The translations under genes were made by a program, and so were the position numbers. Below are positions 45,782 through 54,737 of a stretch of DNA of 64,000 bases, in pieces. The DNA is from Crocinitomix sp044361315. Lineage in GTDB: Bacteria > Bacteroidota > Bacteroidia > Flavobacteriales_D > Crocinitomicaceae. Under the pieces are notes generated by a model that ran no database searches, was not told the origin of the DNA, and saw only the letters and a program-made list of their open reading frames with translations. The DNA lies in assembly GCA_044361315.1 (NCBI GenBank), contig JBIKJA010000001.1:248001-312000 (forward strand), read 5' to 3'. Positions within the stretch are counted from its first letter, which is position 1. Each line of letters opens with the position of its first letter.

Positions 45782-47356
45782 TTAATATTTAGACGCTAAT
45801 TCTAACGCTACTTTTTCTAAAACATCTGTCAAATCATCAGCATATTTACCAGCTGCTAAAGCGCTCATCACGTCTTTATGATTTGCAGTCAAGTAATTGA
45901 TGTATTCTTTTTCGAAGGCTTTAACTTTGTTTACTGGAACGTTTCCTAATAAACCTTTAGAACCTGCAAAAATAATCGCGATTTGATTTTCAACTCTGAA
46001 TGGATCTCCTTCGTTTTGTTTTAAGATCTCCACGTTTCTAATCCCTTTATCAAGGACTGATTTTGTAGCTGCATCTAAGTCAGATCCAAATTTAGAAAAA
46101 GCTTCTAACTCACGGTATTGCGCTTGATCTAATTTAAGTGTACCTGACACTTTTTTCATTGATTTAATTTGTGCGTTACCTCCAACACGTGATACCGAAA
46201 TACCTACGTTAATTGCCGGACGAACTCCTGCGTTAAACAAGTTAGATTCCAAGAAAATTTGACCATCAGTGATGGAAATTACGTTCGTTGGAATATACGC
46301 AGAAACGTCACCTGCTTGTGTTTCAATAATTGGTAAAGCTGTTAATGAACCACCACCTTTGATTTTGTTTTTCAACGAATCAGGTACGTCGTTCATTTGT
46401 TTTGCAATAACATCATCACTGATGATTTTTGCAGCTCTTTCTAATAATCTTGAATGCAAATAGAATACGTCACCAGGATAAGCCTCACGTCCCGGTGGTC
46501 TTCTTAATAACAAAGAAACTTCACGGTAAGCTACAGCTTGTTTTGATAAATCATCAAATACGATTAATGCCGGACGACCTGTATCTCTAAAATATTCACC
46601 AATTGCAGCACCTGCAAACGGCGCATAAAATTGAAGAGGTGCAGCATCAGAAGCATTCGCAGCAACCACCGTAGTATAAGCCATTGCGCCTGCAGCTTCA
46701 AGTTTTGCAACTAATCCAGCAACAGTAGACGCTTTTTGTCCGATTGCAACATAAATACAATAAACTGGCTCTCCTTTGTCGTAAAATTCTTTTTGATTGA
46801 TGATGGTGTCAATACAAACCGTTGTTTTACCTGTTTGACGGTCACCAATTACCAACTCACGTTGTCCACGACCAACTGGAATCATCGCATCGATTGCTTT
46901 AATTCCTGTTTGAAGAGGTTCAGTAACCGGTTGACGGAAAATAACACCCGGTGCTTTTCTTTCAAGTGGCATTTCGAATGTTTCACCTTCAATCGCTCCT
47001 TTTCCATCAATTGGAAGACCCATTGTGTTTACAACACGTCCAACGATACCTTCACCTACCTGAATTGAAGCGATTAATCGAAGACGTTTTACCGTATCTC
47101 CTTCTTTAATGTCGTTTCCTTTTCCAAGCAATACCGCTCCAACATTGTCTTCTTCAAGGTTAAGTACAATTCCTCTTAATCCTGATTTGAATTCAATCAT
47201 CTCACCGTATTGAACACTTGATAGTCCATAAATACGAGCGATACCATCACCCACTTGAAGGACTGTTCCAACTTCTTCTAATTCTGCTTCCGATTTAAAT
47301 CCTGAGAGTTGCTCTCTGAGGATAGCGGAAACTTCTGCTGGTTTTACATCTGCCAT
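45782..47356 (-). CDS. atpA: ATP synthase alpha subunit
   Basis: Alpha forms the non-catalytic nucleotide sites of F1. The 524-residue protein shows the P-loop GDRQTGKTTVCID near residue 170, VYCIYVAIGQKASTVAGL and the arginine-finger region ISVSRVGGNAQIKSMKKV near residue 375. The signature LLLRRPPGREAYPGDVFYLHSRLLERAAK lies between. The N-terminus begins ADVKPAEVSAILREQL. It lies between atpH and atpG, 109 and 76 bases away. Confidence 0.98.
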   Translation of the reverse strand: MADVKPAEVSAILREQLSGFKSEAELEEVGTVLQVGDGIARIYGLSSVQYGEMIEFKSGLRGIVLNLEEDNVGAVLLGKGNDIKEGDTVKRLRLIASIQVGEGIVGRVVNTMGLPIDGKGAIEGETFEMPLERKAPGVIFRQPVTEPLQTGIKAIDAMIPVGRGQRELVIGDRQTGKTTVCIDTIINQKEFYDKGEPVYCIYVAIGQKASTVAGLVAKLEAAGAMAYTTVVAANASDAAPLQFYAPFAGAAIGEYFRDTGRPALIVFDDLSKQAVAYREVSLLLRRPPGREAYPGDVFYLHSRLLERAAKIISDDVIAKQMNDVPDSLKNKIKGGGSLTALPIIETQAGDVSAYIPTNVISITDGQIFLESNLFNAGVRPAINVGISVSRVGGNAQIKSMKKVSGTLKLDQAQYRELEAFSKFGSDLDAATKSVLDKGIRNVEILKQNEGDPFRVENQIAIIFAGSKGLLGNVPVNKVKAFEKEYINYLTANHKDVMSALAAGKYADDLTDVLEKVALELASKY

Positions 47357-47465
47357 TTTTCTCTGTTTTTAGATGTTCGATCTGTTGTAAAAGACATTAG
47401 CTAAACTTTGTCCGAACATTTAATTAAAATTTATTATAAACTTTTGTTTCAACTAATTGCGATAA

Positions 47466-48002
47466 TTAGTTCAATAAAATATTTCTCAAATTTGTCAACT
47501 GACTTGCAATGGACGCATCAATTTGTTTGTCATCAATACGAATGATAAAACCTCCAATTAAAGAAGGATCTATTTTTTCAGTAAGTTCGATTGTACCTTG
47601 AAATCCGGTATTGATTTTTGTTAAAATTTTTGCTTTTGCAGCGTCATCTAATTTTGTAGCGGAAATAACCGTTACGTCCAAGATGTTTTGATCTTTTTTG
47701 TACAATTTAATAAATGCTTCTGCAATTGGATGAACAAGATCTTCGCGTGAATTTTTGATGATCAGGTGCATAAAATCGAAAGACATTTTTTCCATTTTTG
47801 ACTCAAAAAGCACATTAAAAATGTCCTGTTTTTTTTGAGCATCAATAATTGGACTGCTTAACAGGTTTCTGAATTCTTTCGATTCTTTACAAATTGTATT
47901 TAATTGCACCATGTCCGCTTTTACCTTATCTACTACATTTTTTTCTGTAGAAAGATCAAGTAAAGCTTTCGCGTATCTATAGGCTACTCTAGTTGCGCTC
48001 AT
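47466..48002 (-). CDS. atpH: ATP synthase delta subunit
   Basis: Delta links F1 to the peripheral stalk. The 178-residue protein starts SATRVAYRYAKALLDLSTEK, the family signature, and ends with GTIELTEKIDPSLIGGFIIRI followed by the family's DASIASQL. It follows atpF by four bases and precedes atpA. Length is normal. Confidence 0.95.
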   Translation of the reverse strand: MSATRVAYRYAKALLDLSTEKNVVDKVKADMVQLNTICKESKEFRNLLSSPIIDAQKKQDIFNVLFESKMEKMSFDFMHLIIKNSREDLVHPIAEAFIKLYKKDQNILDVTVISATKLDDAAKAKILTKINTGFQGTIELTEKIDPSLIGGFIIRIDDKQIDASIASQLTNLRNILLN

Positions 48003-48006
48003 GTGT

Positions 48007-48501
48007 CTAGTTTAAGCTAATATCGTTAGCAATTTGTTGTGCCAATGCTTTTTGTTTGTCATCAGACGCTAATTCACCTTTAATGATTTTCTCAGCGATT
48101 TCTAAAGACAAAGAAGCTACTTGCGTTTTCAATTCAGAAATTGCAGCTGCTTTTTCGATATTGATAATTTTTTGAGCTTCAGCAACAATTTTTGCTTGTT
48201 GTGCTTTTCCTTCTTCGCGCGATTCTTCGATCAATTTTTTAGCTGTTTCTGTCGCGTCTTTGATCATCTTGTCACGTTCGATTCTTGCTTCTTTTAACAA
48301 GTCTTCGTTTTGCGATTTTAAAGCAACCATTTCAGCTTTTGTTTTCTCAGCTAATTCGATGGATTCTTTAATGCTTTTTTCACGTTCGTTTACGGAAGTT
48401 AACATTGGTTTCCAGGCAAATTTGCCTAATAAAACTAACAGGATGATAAAAACTAAACCTCCCCAAAATAATTGACCGACTGCAGGTGTAATTAAGTCCA
48501 T
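48007..48501 (-). CDS. atpF: ATP synthase b subunit
   Basis: The b subunit is the peripheral stalk of Fo. The 164-residue protein has one N-terminal membrane helix (about residues 8-28, FWGGLVFIILLVLLGKFAW) and then a long Lys/Glu/Ala helix that forms the dimeric coiled coil. It lies between atpE and atpH. The trailing residues LASDDKQKALAQQIAND are typical of the part that contacts delta. Confidence 0.96.
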   Translation of the reverse strand: MDLITPAVGQLFWGGLVFIILLVLLGKFAWKPMLTSVNEREKSIKESIELAEKTKAEMVALKSQNEDLLKEARIERDKMIKDATETAKKLIEESREEGKAQQAKIVAEAQKIINIEKAAAISELKTQVASLSLEIAEKIIKGELASDDKQKALAQQIANDISLN

Positions 48502-48577
48502 TTTATATTTTTTATTTTAATTAAATCTTTTTAAAAACTAGAAATGAAGCAATCCTCCATTTCTAGTTTTAATTTTT

Positions 48578-48799
48578 CTAACCTTGTAAGAAAGCTACAA
48601 CGATTCCGAAAAGGGCTGCACCCTCAACTAACGCCGCTGCAATAATCATTACAGTTTGAATTTTGCTCGCAAGTTCTGGCTGTCTTGCCATTGCTTCTAA
48701 AGCTGATCCACCAATTCTACCGATTCCGATTCCGGCTCCGATTACTGCTAAACCTGCTCCAATTGCTGCTATTCCTGCTATTCCTGTTTCTGGTTCCAT
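48578..48799 (-). CDS. atpE: ATP synthase c subunit
   Basis: The 73-residue proteolipid forms the rotor ring. The first helix contains the glycine-rich GAGLAVIGAGIGIGRIG, the polar loop is ARQPE, and the second helix holds the ion-binding Glu in AAALVEGAALFGIVV. The Glu is followed by Gly-Ala-Ala rather than the Ser/Thr of sodium-binding rings, and the first helix lacks the matching Gln, so a proton-type ring is most likely. It lies between atpB and atpF. Confidence 0.97.
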   Translation of the reverse strand: MEPETGIAGIAAIGAGLAVIGAGIGIGRIGGSALEAMARQPELASKIQTVMIIAAALVEGAALFGIVVAFLQG

Positions 48800-48830
48800 G
48801 TTACTCTATATTTAATTAAACAATTACAAA

Positions 48831-49919
48831 TTAATGGTGCGCGCTTTCAACAGCCGAACCGATATACATTGCCGCAAGCATGGTAAAAATGTATGCTTGA
48901 AGGAATGCCACTAATAATTCCAAAACGGAAATAAACAAAGTCATTGGTACTGCTAATCCTGCCCATCCAAGACTTTGGTTCAAAAAGATGATGGAAATTA
49001 ACGATACTACGATAATGTGTCCTGCGGTAATGTTTGCAAATAAACGAATTAACAAAGCCACTGGTTTAATAAAAATCCCTGCAATTTCGATCGGTACTAA
49101 AATTAGGTACAACGGTAATTTTCCGAACCAAGGTAATGAATGACCAAGAGGATCGAGAATGTGTAACCAATAGGTTTTTTTAGAACTTGCCATTTGAATC
49201 AAAAAGGTAATTGTCGCCAATAAAAGGGTAACAGAAATGCTCCCTGTCATATTTGGGTTAGACAAAAATGGAATTAATCCCAATAAGTTTCCAAAAAAGA
49301 TAAAGAAAAATAAGGTTAATAAATAAGGTGTAAATCTTTCGTATTTATGTCCTTCAATGTTTTCTTTAGCGATATCTTGAACAAAAACAACCCCTGGCTC
49401 AGTCCATTTAGCGATTCCTGATGGGGCAACTGGTTTACCCCCTTTGTATTTTCTTGCAGAGCTAATAAACACCACTAATAAAAGAATTGCCACAAGAAAC
49501 ATAGCAAATACATTTTTAGTGATTGAAAAGTCCATCGTTACTTTGTGTGCATTTAATGGGTGGTGCTCAGCGTCAAATCCAGAAATTTCGGTTGCTCCTG
49601 CCTCCAATTGGTAAATTTTTTCGTGAAGTTTTACGAATTTTTCTCCGTTTTTTTCAACAACCGTGTGTCCTTCATCATCGTGGTGAAATTCAGACGACAT
49701 AAAGGTAACCAAACCATTATCTGTCCACAAAATAATTGGAAGCGGAATAGAAACCGATCCAGCTAAATGAATTTCGTGTGCATCTAGGGCATGGTGTAAA
49801 GCATGTTGAGCGGCGTCAAATTTTTGTTCTCCACTTTCTTCACCGTGCCCTTCAGCTCTCGCGAATCCAGTCACTGTGAGTAATAGTCCAAATAGGATAA
49901 TTCTAGCGTAATTTTTCAT
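48831..49919 (-). CDS. atpB: ATP synthase a subunit
   Basis: Subunit a forms the proton half-channels of Fo. The 362-residue protein is longer than the E. coli one because of an N-terminal signal-like segment (ARIILFGLLLTVTGFARAEG) and a His/Glu-rich soluble region to about residue 115, a known Bacteroidota trait. The helices follow. The essential Arg is in LLIRLFANITAGHIIVVSL near residue 290, and the last helix ends VAFLQAYIFTMLAAMYIGSAVE. It is followed by atpE after 31 bases. Confidence 0.96.
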   Translation of the reverse strand: MKNYARIILFGLLLTVTGFARAEGHGEESGEQKFDAAQHALHHALDAHEIHLAGSVSIPLPIILWTDNGLVTFMSSEFHHDDEGHTVVEKNGEKFVKLHEKIYQLEAGATEISGFDAEHHPLNAHKVTMDFSITKNVFAMFLVAILLLVVFISSARKYKGGKPVAPSGIAKWTEPGVVFVQDIAKENIEGHKYERFTPYLLTLFFFIFFGNLLGLIPFLSNPNMTGSISVTLLLATITFLIQMASSKKTYWLHILDPLGHSLPWFGKLPLYLILVPIEIAGIFIKPVALLIRLFANITAGHIIVVSLISIIFLNQSLGWAGLAVPMTLFISVLELLVAFLQAYIFTMLAAMYIGSAVESAHH

Positions 49920-49996
49920 GTCAAAAATGATTCAACGAGAACCTTTCTTTAAAATTTTCGACAAAGGTATTATTAAAAAAGAAATTGACGAGCAAA

Positions 49997-50422
49997 TTAT
50001 CCTTGAATTTTTTCTTTTTTTTCAGATTTTGGTGGTTCAAGTTTGAGCATTTTTACCAAAAAAACTATTTCTGCGAAAAGAATTATGAAAAAAATCGCAA
50101 AATACTGGTAAACAAAAGGTAAGGTTAGTTCAGTTTTATTGATCATCCAATCCGACAAAAAGGCTAAGGAACTAAGCATTTTAAGAGTGGTATATAACAT
50201 AAATGTCTTCACAACGGACGTATTGTCTTTGAGGTATTTTGAATGGATATAATAGAGACCAATCACAAGCACGGGTACAATTGAAAGATAAATTAACCAA
50301 GGCGATGTTTTCTGATAAATTGGCGGAAGTGTATTTTGCAACAGAAAATAATGGATTCCTGCGATTACTCCAATAAAAGCGAGTGTTCGCAGGATTTGTT
50401 TTAGAAAGAAGTTACTTGTCAT
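49997..50422 (-). CDS. Four-helix membrane protein of the ATP synthase cluster (DUF6168-like)
   Basis: The 141-residue protein has four hydrophobic segments (about 10-28, 40-58, 75-93 and 105-125) and a charged tail (PPKSEKKEKIQG). It lies between atpZ and atpB, which is where a short DUF6168-type membrane protein is often found in Flavobacteriales. The family name is from memory and is tentative. The ATG at 50422 overlaps the stop of atpZ by 11 bases, which supports coupling. A possible start at 50467 lies within atpZ and is rejected. It may help assemble the c-ring, as the AtpI role is known to do elsewhere. Confidence 0.75.
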   Translation of the reverse strand: MTSNFFLKQILRTLAFIGVIAGIHYFLLQNTLPPIYQKTSPWLIYLSIVPVLVIGLYYIHSKYLKDNTSVVKTFMLYTTLKMLSSLAFLSDWMINKTELTLPFVYQYFAIFFIILFAEIVFLVKMLKLEPPKSEKKEKIQG

Positions 50423-50630
50423 TATTGGACAATTTTTGAGCTTCTCGTATAAATATGTAGAGTGCAATCCCTACCCCCACCAGTGCCAAAACTGCCGTCC
50501 AAATTTTTGAATCACCACCAACCTTTTTATCAATTGCTGTACCTCCCCATGCACACAAACCAATAATAACAGCCATTTGAATTGCCATGGCTGAGAATTT
50601 CAAAAGGGCGTTTTTTTTTGAATTACTCAC
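50412..50630 (-). CDS. atpZ: AtpZ/AtpI-family protein
   Basis: The 72-residue protein has two membrane helices with the motif WGGTAIDKKVGG between them, the standard pattern for AtpZ/AtpI proteins that assist ATP synthase assembly or Mg2+ handling. The second helix is VLALVGVGIALYIFIREAQKL. It is the second gene of the atp cluster, between bactofilin and the four-helix protein. Confidence 0.88.
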   Translation of the reverse strand: MSNSKKNALLKFSAMAIQMAVIIGLCAWGGTAIDKKVGGDSKIWTAVLALVGVGIALYIFIREAQKLSNNDK

Positions 50631-50661
50631 TTATTTCTTCTAAAATTTATCCGAATCAATT

Positions 50662-51087
50662 TTAATAAACCAATTCAGAATTTTCTTCGGTCATTGTAGC
50701 GGTTTCTCTTCCTAAAGTGTTTTCATTGGGAGAAACATAATTACACGCCCCACTGAAGGTGCAGCCGATTTCCATTCCGATTTGATTCATGGTGATATTG
50801 CCTTTAATTACCGCGCTGGCTTTTATGGTCAATAAACCGTCAACGATTATGTTACCAATTACTTCACCTTCAATATCTGCATTTGAACATTTAATATCAC
50901 CTTCTATTTTCCCAGTTGGGCCAATCACTAACTTACCCAAAGTGTCTAAAGATCCGATTAGAATCCCGTCTAAACGGAAATTACTATCCGCTTTTATATC
51001 TCCTTTAATAAATGTTCCCTCAACTAAGCGGTTTAATTTATCGGGAGAGTTGATCACATCCGTCTTTCCATTGCCTCCTTTAAACAT
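50662..51087 (-). CDS. Bactofilin (polymer-forming cytoskeletal protein)
   Basis: Bactofilins polymerise by stacking of right-handed beta-helix units and scaffold cell-wall enzymes or envelope parts. The 141-residue protein has the family core with repeated short strands: FIKGDIKADSNFRLDGIL, GKLVIGPTGKIEGDIKC, DIEGEVIGNIIVDGLLTI and SAVIKGNIT. The start FKGGNGKTD and the C-terminal tail are disordered. It is the first gene of the atp unit and has a -7 box at 51110-51117, so a cytoskeletal gene heads the ATP synthase transcript. Confidence 0.92.
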   Translation of the reverse strand: MFKGGNGKTDVINSPDKLNRLVEGTFIKGDIKADSNFRLDGILIGSLDTLGKLVIGPTGKIEGDIKCSNADIEGEVIGNIIVDGLLTIKASAVIKGNITMNQIGMEIGCTFSGACNYVSPNENTLGRETATMTEENSELVY

Positions 51088-51109
51088 ACACGTTAATTTT
51101 TAATCTGAA

Positions 51110-51117
51110 CAAATATA
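51110..51117 (-). promoter_or_regulatory. -7 box of the bactofilin-atp operon
   Basis: TATATTTG on the minus strand matches TAnnTTTG, 22 bases upstream of the bactofilin ATG. Confidence 0.6.
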
Positions 51118-51155
51118 CAAAAAAAGAGCAAGTTTTAAAAATGAGAATTTTTAGC

Positions 51156-52424
51156 TTAATCCTTTACTTGGATTTGGATTAGTTTGATTCTTGAATCTTC
51201 CACCTCAACGGCAGTAAAAATTAATTTGTCTGATTCGTACGATTCTTGTAGTTCTGGGATTTCCTCCAAATTGGTGATCATTAAACCTGCCAAGGTTTCA
51301 TATTCTTCACTTTCAACAATTGGGAGACCATAATTTTCAATAATGTAATCAATTTCCGTTCGTCCCGAAAAAAGATACGTTGATTCATCAATTTGCTTCT
51401 CAATATCGTCTTCTCGGTCGTGCTCATCTTGAATTTCGCCAAAAATTTCCTCAATGATGTCCTCTACTGTAATAATCCCAGCCGTACCTCCATATTCATC
51501 CACCACTACGACGATGTTTTTTTTGGATTCTGAAAATTGGGCTAAAAGTTCTTTGGCTAATATTGCTTCAGGCACTACCCCAATTGGAATCATGACATTT
51601 TTTATGTACTCGGGTTTATTGAACAGTTCATAGGCATGCACATATCCAATAATGTTATCAATATTTGACCGATAAATCAATATTCTTGACAAACCACTTG
51701 AGATAAATTTCTCTTTTAAAATTTTAATGTCATCATCGATGCTACATGCCACGATGTCTGTTCGAGGAACAAGACAATCGCGTGCTTTTAACTTGGAAAA
51801 TTCAAGGGCATTATTAAGGATTTGAATTTCATTGTCCATGTGTGCATCTTCCTCAATTCGGTCGCTTAAATCGCGCACATAATGGTCCAAATCAACTTTT
51901 GTAAAAACTTGTTCGGCATTTTTTATATCCGCCTTTAGGAGTCGCAGAATCAAATTGGAAATTCCAATAATAATCATTGCTGGAAGATACAAAACCCAAT
52001 AAACGATAAAGAGCGGAAAAACGAACAAGTTTAGAATACCATTAGGGTTGATTCTAAAAATGGCTTTAGGTAAAAATTCAGCTGTAACAACGACAATAAT
52101 CGTAGAAATTATCGTTTGTAGAAAAAGCATTAGAAATTGATATTCTTTTGCGAAAAATAACAATGGCTCCAAAAAGATGGCCATATAGATTCCGTAAACA
52201 ACTAGAGCTACGTTGTTTCCTAAAAGCATTATCGCAATAAAATTTGATGTTTTTTTAACGAAGTAAGCTAAAATTCTACCCGATAAGTGTCCTCGATTTT
52301 TATCAAGTTCAATTTTAAGTCTATTCGCCGAAACGAAAGCAATTTCCATCCCCGAAAAAAAGGCTGAAAAGAAAAGCATTATTAGAATGACAGCCCACGC
52401 TGCCATTTGGGGCTCAGAATCCAT
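51156..52424 (-). CDS. CNNM/CorC-type membrane protein (DUF21 with CBS pair)
   Basis: The 422-residue protein has an N-terminal DUF21 domain with four membrane helices (about 8-150, LFFSAFFSGMEIAFVSANRLKIE is the start signature), then a CBS-domain pair (about 205-340; CLVPRTDIVACSIDDDIKI, VPEAILAKELLAQF), then a CorC/HlyC-type C-terminal domain with DEYGGTAGIITVEDIIEEIFGEI. The family is linked to Mg2+ efflux or homeostasis and was once called hemolysin. In Flavobacteria related GldE proteins are tied to gliding, but I see no gld genes here. A -7 box lies at 52488-52495. Confidence 0.92.
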   Translation of the reverse strand: MDSEPQMAAWAVILIMLFFSAFFSGMEIAFVSANRLKIELDKNRGHLSGRILAYFVKKTSNFIAIMLLGNNVALVVYGIYMAIFLEPLLFFAKEYQFLMLFLQTIISTIIVVVTAEFLPKAIFRINPNGILNLFVFPLFIVYWVLYLPAMIIIGISNLILRLLKADIKNAEQVFTKVDLDHYVRDLSDRIEEDAHMDNEIQILNNALEFSKLKARDCLVPRTDIVACSIDDDIKILKEKFISSGLSRILIYRSNIDNIIGYVHAYELFNKPEYIKNVMIPIGVVPEAILAKELLAQFSESKKNIVVVVDEYGGTAGIITVEDIIEEIFGEIQDEHDREDDIEKQIDESTYLFSGRTEIDYIIENYGLPIVESEEYETLAGLMITNLEEIPELQESYESDKLIFTAVEVEDSRIKLIQIQVKD

Positions 52425-52487
52425 TTATCAATTTAAAATCAAAAAATTACAGTAATCAAGTAAAATTAATTATTTCTCTAATCGAAT

Positions 52488-52495
52488 CAAATATA
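52488..52495 (-). promoter_or_regulatory. -7 box of the CNNM-type gene
   Basis: TATATTTG on the minus strand lies two bases beyond the purD stop and 63 bases upstream of the CNNM start. It implies an independent transcript with a short leader. Confidence 0.55.
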
Positions 52496-52497
52496 CA

Positions 52498-53784
52498 CTA
52501 TTTTTTTTCTTCTACAAGATCAAATCCAATGTCACTTCGATAATATGATTTATCAAAACTGATTTTTTTCACATTGTCATACGTTATTTGCAAGGCTCTG
52601 TCTTTACTTTTTCCAAAAGAAGTCACGCTAAGTACTCTTCCACCAGCTGTCAACACTGTGGGTCCATCCTTTTTAGTTCCTGCGTGAAAAATAATCGAAT
52701 CATGAATTCCATTGAGCCCATAAATCGTTTTTTCTTTTTCATATTCTTCAGGATATCCACCAGAAACCATCATTACTGTGGTTGCTGTGCGATCGTCAAA
52801 TTCAACATCCCGTTCAGACAGAGTGCGCGTGGCAACTCCTTCAAACAAATCTAAAATATCAGACTTAATCCGAGGAATTACGACTTCCGTTTCAGGATCA
52901 CCCATTCGGCAATTATATTCGATGACAAAAGGTTCGTTTTTAACATTTATGACCCCAAAAAATATAAACCCTTGATAATCAATTCCGTCTTTTTGTAAGC
53001 CTTTAATGGTAGGAATAATAATTTGATTTTCGACCTTATCCATAAAACCGTTGGCTGCAAAAGGCACTGGCGAAACGGCGCCCATTCCTCCAGTATTTAA
53101 TCCTGTATCGCCTACTCCAATTCGTTTATAATCTTTGGCTTCTGGTAATTTTTTATACGATTGACCGTCGGTAATGACAAAAACAGACATTTCGATCCCG
53201 TCTAAAAATTCTTCAATCACCACACTGGAGGAAGCTGCGCCAAATTTAGCATCTTCAACCATGCTTTTCAATTCTGCTTTTGCTTCTTTAAGACTTTTTA
53301 AAATCAACACCCCTTTTCCTGAAGCTAATCCATCTGCTTTCAAAACATAAGGCGGTTTTAGCGTTTCTAAAAAAGTATATCCATCTTGTAAATTTTCTTT
53401 TGTAAAGGTTTGGTAACGCGCGGTAGGAATGTTATGTCTTTTCATAAAACGCTTTGAAAAGTCTTTACTTCCTTCTAATTGAGCTGCCGCTTTATTTGGC
53501 CCAATTACAGCGATGTGTTTTATTTCGTCATTTTCTAAGAAAAAATCGTGGATACCATTTACCAAAGGTCCTTCTGGTCCAACAAAAACAAAATCCATTT
53601 TTTCTTTGATACAAAAAGCTTTGATCCCTTCAAAATCATCTACCTGAAGATCTATATTTGTTCCTTCTTGCGATGTTCCTGCATTTCCAGGGGCGATAAA
53701 TAACTTATCAATTTGTGAACTCTGTGCAATTTTCCATGCAAAAGCATGTTCTCTTCCACCGGAACCTAATACCAATACGTTCAT
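52498..53784 (-). CDS. purD: Phosphoribosylamine-glycine ligase
   Basis: PurD joins glycine to phosphoribosylamine in purine synthesis. The 428-residue ATP-grasp enzyme starts NVLVLGSGGREHAFAWKIA, and contains FVGPEGPLVNGI, YVLKADGLASGKGVLIL near residue 150, NTGGMGAVSPVPF near 230 and IEYNCRMGDPETEVVIPRI near 280. The length is normal. A consensus -7 box is 17 bases upstream of the ATG. No other purine gene is beside it. Confidence 0.97.
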   Translation of the reverse strand: MNVLVLGSGGREHAFAWKIAQSSQIDKLFIAPGNAGTSQEGTNIDLQVDDFEGIKAFCIKEKMDFVFVGPEGPLVNGIHDFFLENDEIKHIAVIGPNKAAAQLEGSKDFSKRFMKRHNIPTARYQTFTKENLQDGYTFLETLKPPYVLKADGLASGKGVLILKSLKEAKAELKSMVEDAKFGAASSSVVIEEFLDGIEMSVFVITDGQSYKKLPEAKDYKRIGVGDTGLNTGGMGAVSPVPFAANGFMDKVENQIIIPTIKGLQKDGIDYQGFIFFGVINVKNEPFVIEYNCRMGDPETEVVIPRIKSDILDLFEGVATRTLSERDVEFDDRTATTVMMVSGGYPEEYEKEKTIYGLNGIHDSIIFHAGTKKDGPTVLTAGGRVLSVTSFGKSKDRALQITYDNVKKISFDKSYYRSDIGFDLVEEKK

Positions 53785-53800
53785 GAATTTTTCTTTTTTG

Positions 53801-53808
53801 CAAATTTA
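53801..53808 (-). promoter_or_regulatory. -7 box of purD
   Basis: TAAATTTG on the minus strand matches TAnnTTTG, and the ATG of purD follows 16 bases downstream. Confidence 0.55.
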
Positions 53809-53879
53809 CATTAAGGCGGGGCTTGTTGGCAATAATCTTATCAACAATTCGAAAAATTTTTCAGAATTATTTGTTGAAT

Positions 53880-54737
53880 TTAGCCTTCCAAAAACTCCCA
53901 ATCCTTGATTGGTTCAAATCTTTTCCAAGACGCTTGTACAGAAGGATGTTGAAGCACTGATTCGACCTCAACTTCGGGTAAAAATTCTTCTCCTAAGCCA
54001 TTTTTTACAAAAATCAGGTTAAAGCCAAGCTCGTTTGCACCAACCAATCTATACCCTTTCTTTTTAGCAAGTTTCACCATTGCAATCGGCGATGCTCCGT
54101 GATAAACGGGATGTTTTCCTGGGAAAAAATAATTTGGATCGTACGGAACCACGATATTTCGCATGCCAAATTCGACATGGGTTTCAATAATCACCACATT
54201 CGGACTCACTTGATTAAGCGCATTCCAAACCCAATAATCATTTCCGTCAATATCAATGGATAACACATCGATATCCCCACTTAAACCTGCATCTTTCACT
54301 AAGGAATTAATATTTTCGGCAGTCACTTTTGCGCATGTAAAAGTTGGGGGATACATCCAAGGATGCGGATATTTAGCATAAAATTTTTGTCCCCGTTTTA
54401 CACTCGTTGGATTACCATCTAAAAATAATCCTCGGTATCCAAAATTAAAAACAAGGTTAGCGCAGTTACTATTAATTCCGTCATCCGACCCAATTTCAAG
54501 AAATGTTTTGTTTTGCATGCCAATCACTGACAAAATCATCAAGATCTTTCCATCTTCTTCATATTGCGAAAACACCCGAAAACCTGTTTCGCTCAAGGGT
54601 GGCAAACTTCCCGTTTTATTTCCCAACAAATAATTCACAAACAATTGTCGTTGAACAATTTGTGTGGCAGAAGAAAACCGATCTCTTACCTTAAAAATAT
54701 AGAATTTACTCTTTAAAAAATTTTTAATTATTCCCAT
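53880..54737 (-). CDS. FkbM-like SAM-dependent methyltransferase-type protein
   Basis: The 285-residue cytoplasmic protein contains a SAM-binding Rossmann start with KTFLEIGSDDGINSNCANL near residue 85, followed by YRGLFLDGNP (motif II) and VLSIDIDGNDYWVWNAL near residue 165. That order is like FkbM-type and related class I methyltransferases. Its start overlaps the Ig-like lipoprotein stop by 14 bases, so it is the last gene of an operon with fRMsr. The substrate is unknown. A basic N-terminal helix is present without a signal. Other possibilities are sugar or polyketide methylation of envelope glycans, but nothing nearby supports one. Confidence 0.75.
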   Translation of the reverse strand: MGIIKNFLKSKFYIFKVRDRFSSATQIVQRQLFVNYLLGNKTGSLPPLSETGFRVFSQYEEDGKILMILSVIGMQNKTFLEIGSDDGINSNCANLVFNFGYRGLFLDGNPTSVKRGQKFYAKYPHPWMYPPTFTCAKVTAENINSLVKDAGLSGDIDVLSIDIDGNDYWVWNALNQVSPNVVIIETHVEFGMRNIVVPYDPNYFFPGKHPVYHGASPIAMVKLAKKKGYRLVGANELGFNLIFVKNGLGEEFLPEVEVESVLQHPSVQASWKRFEPIKDWEFLEG

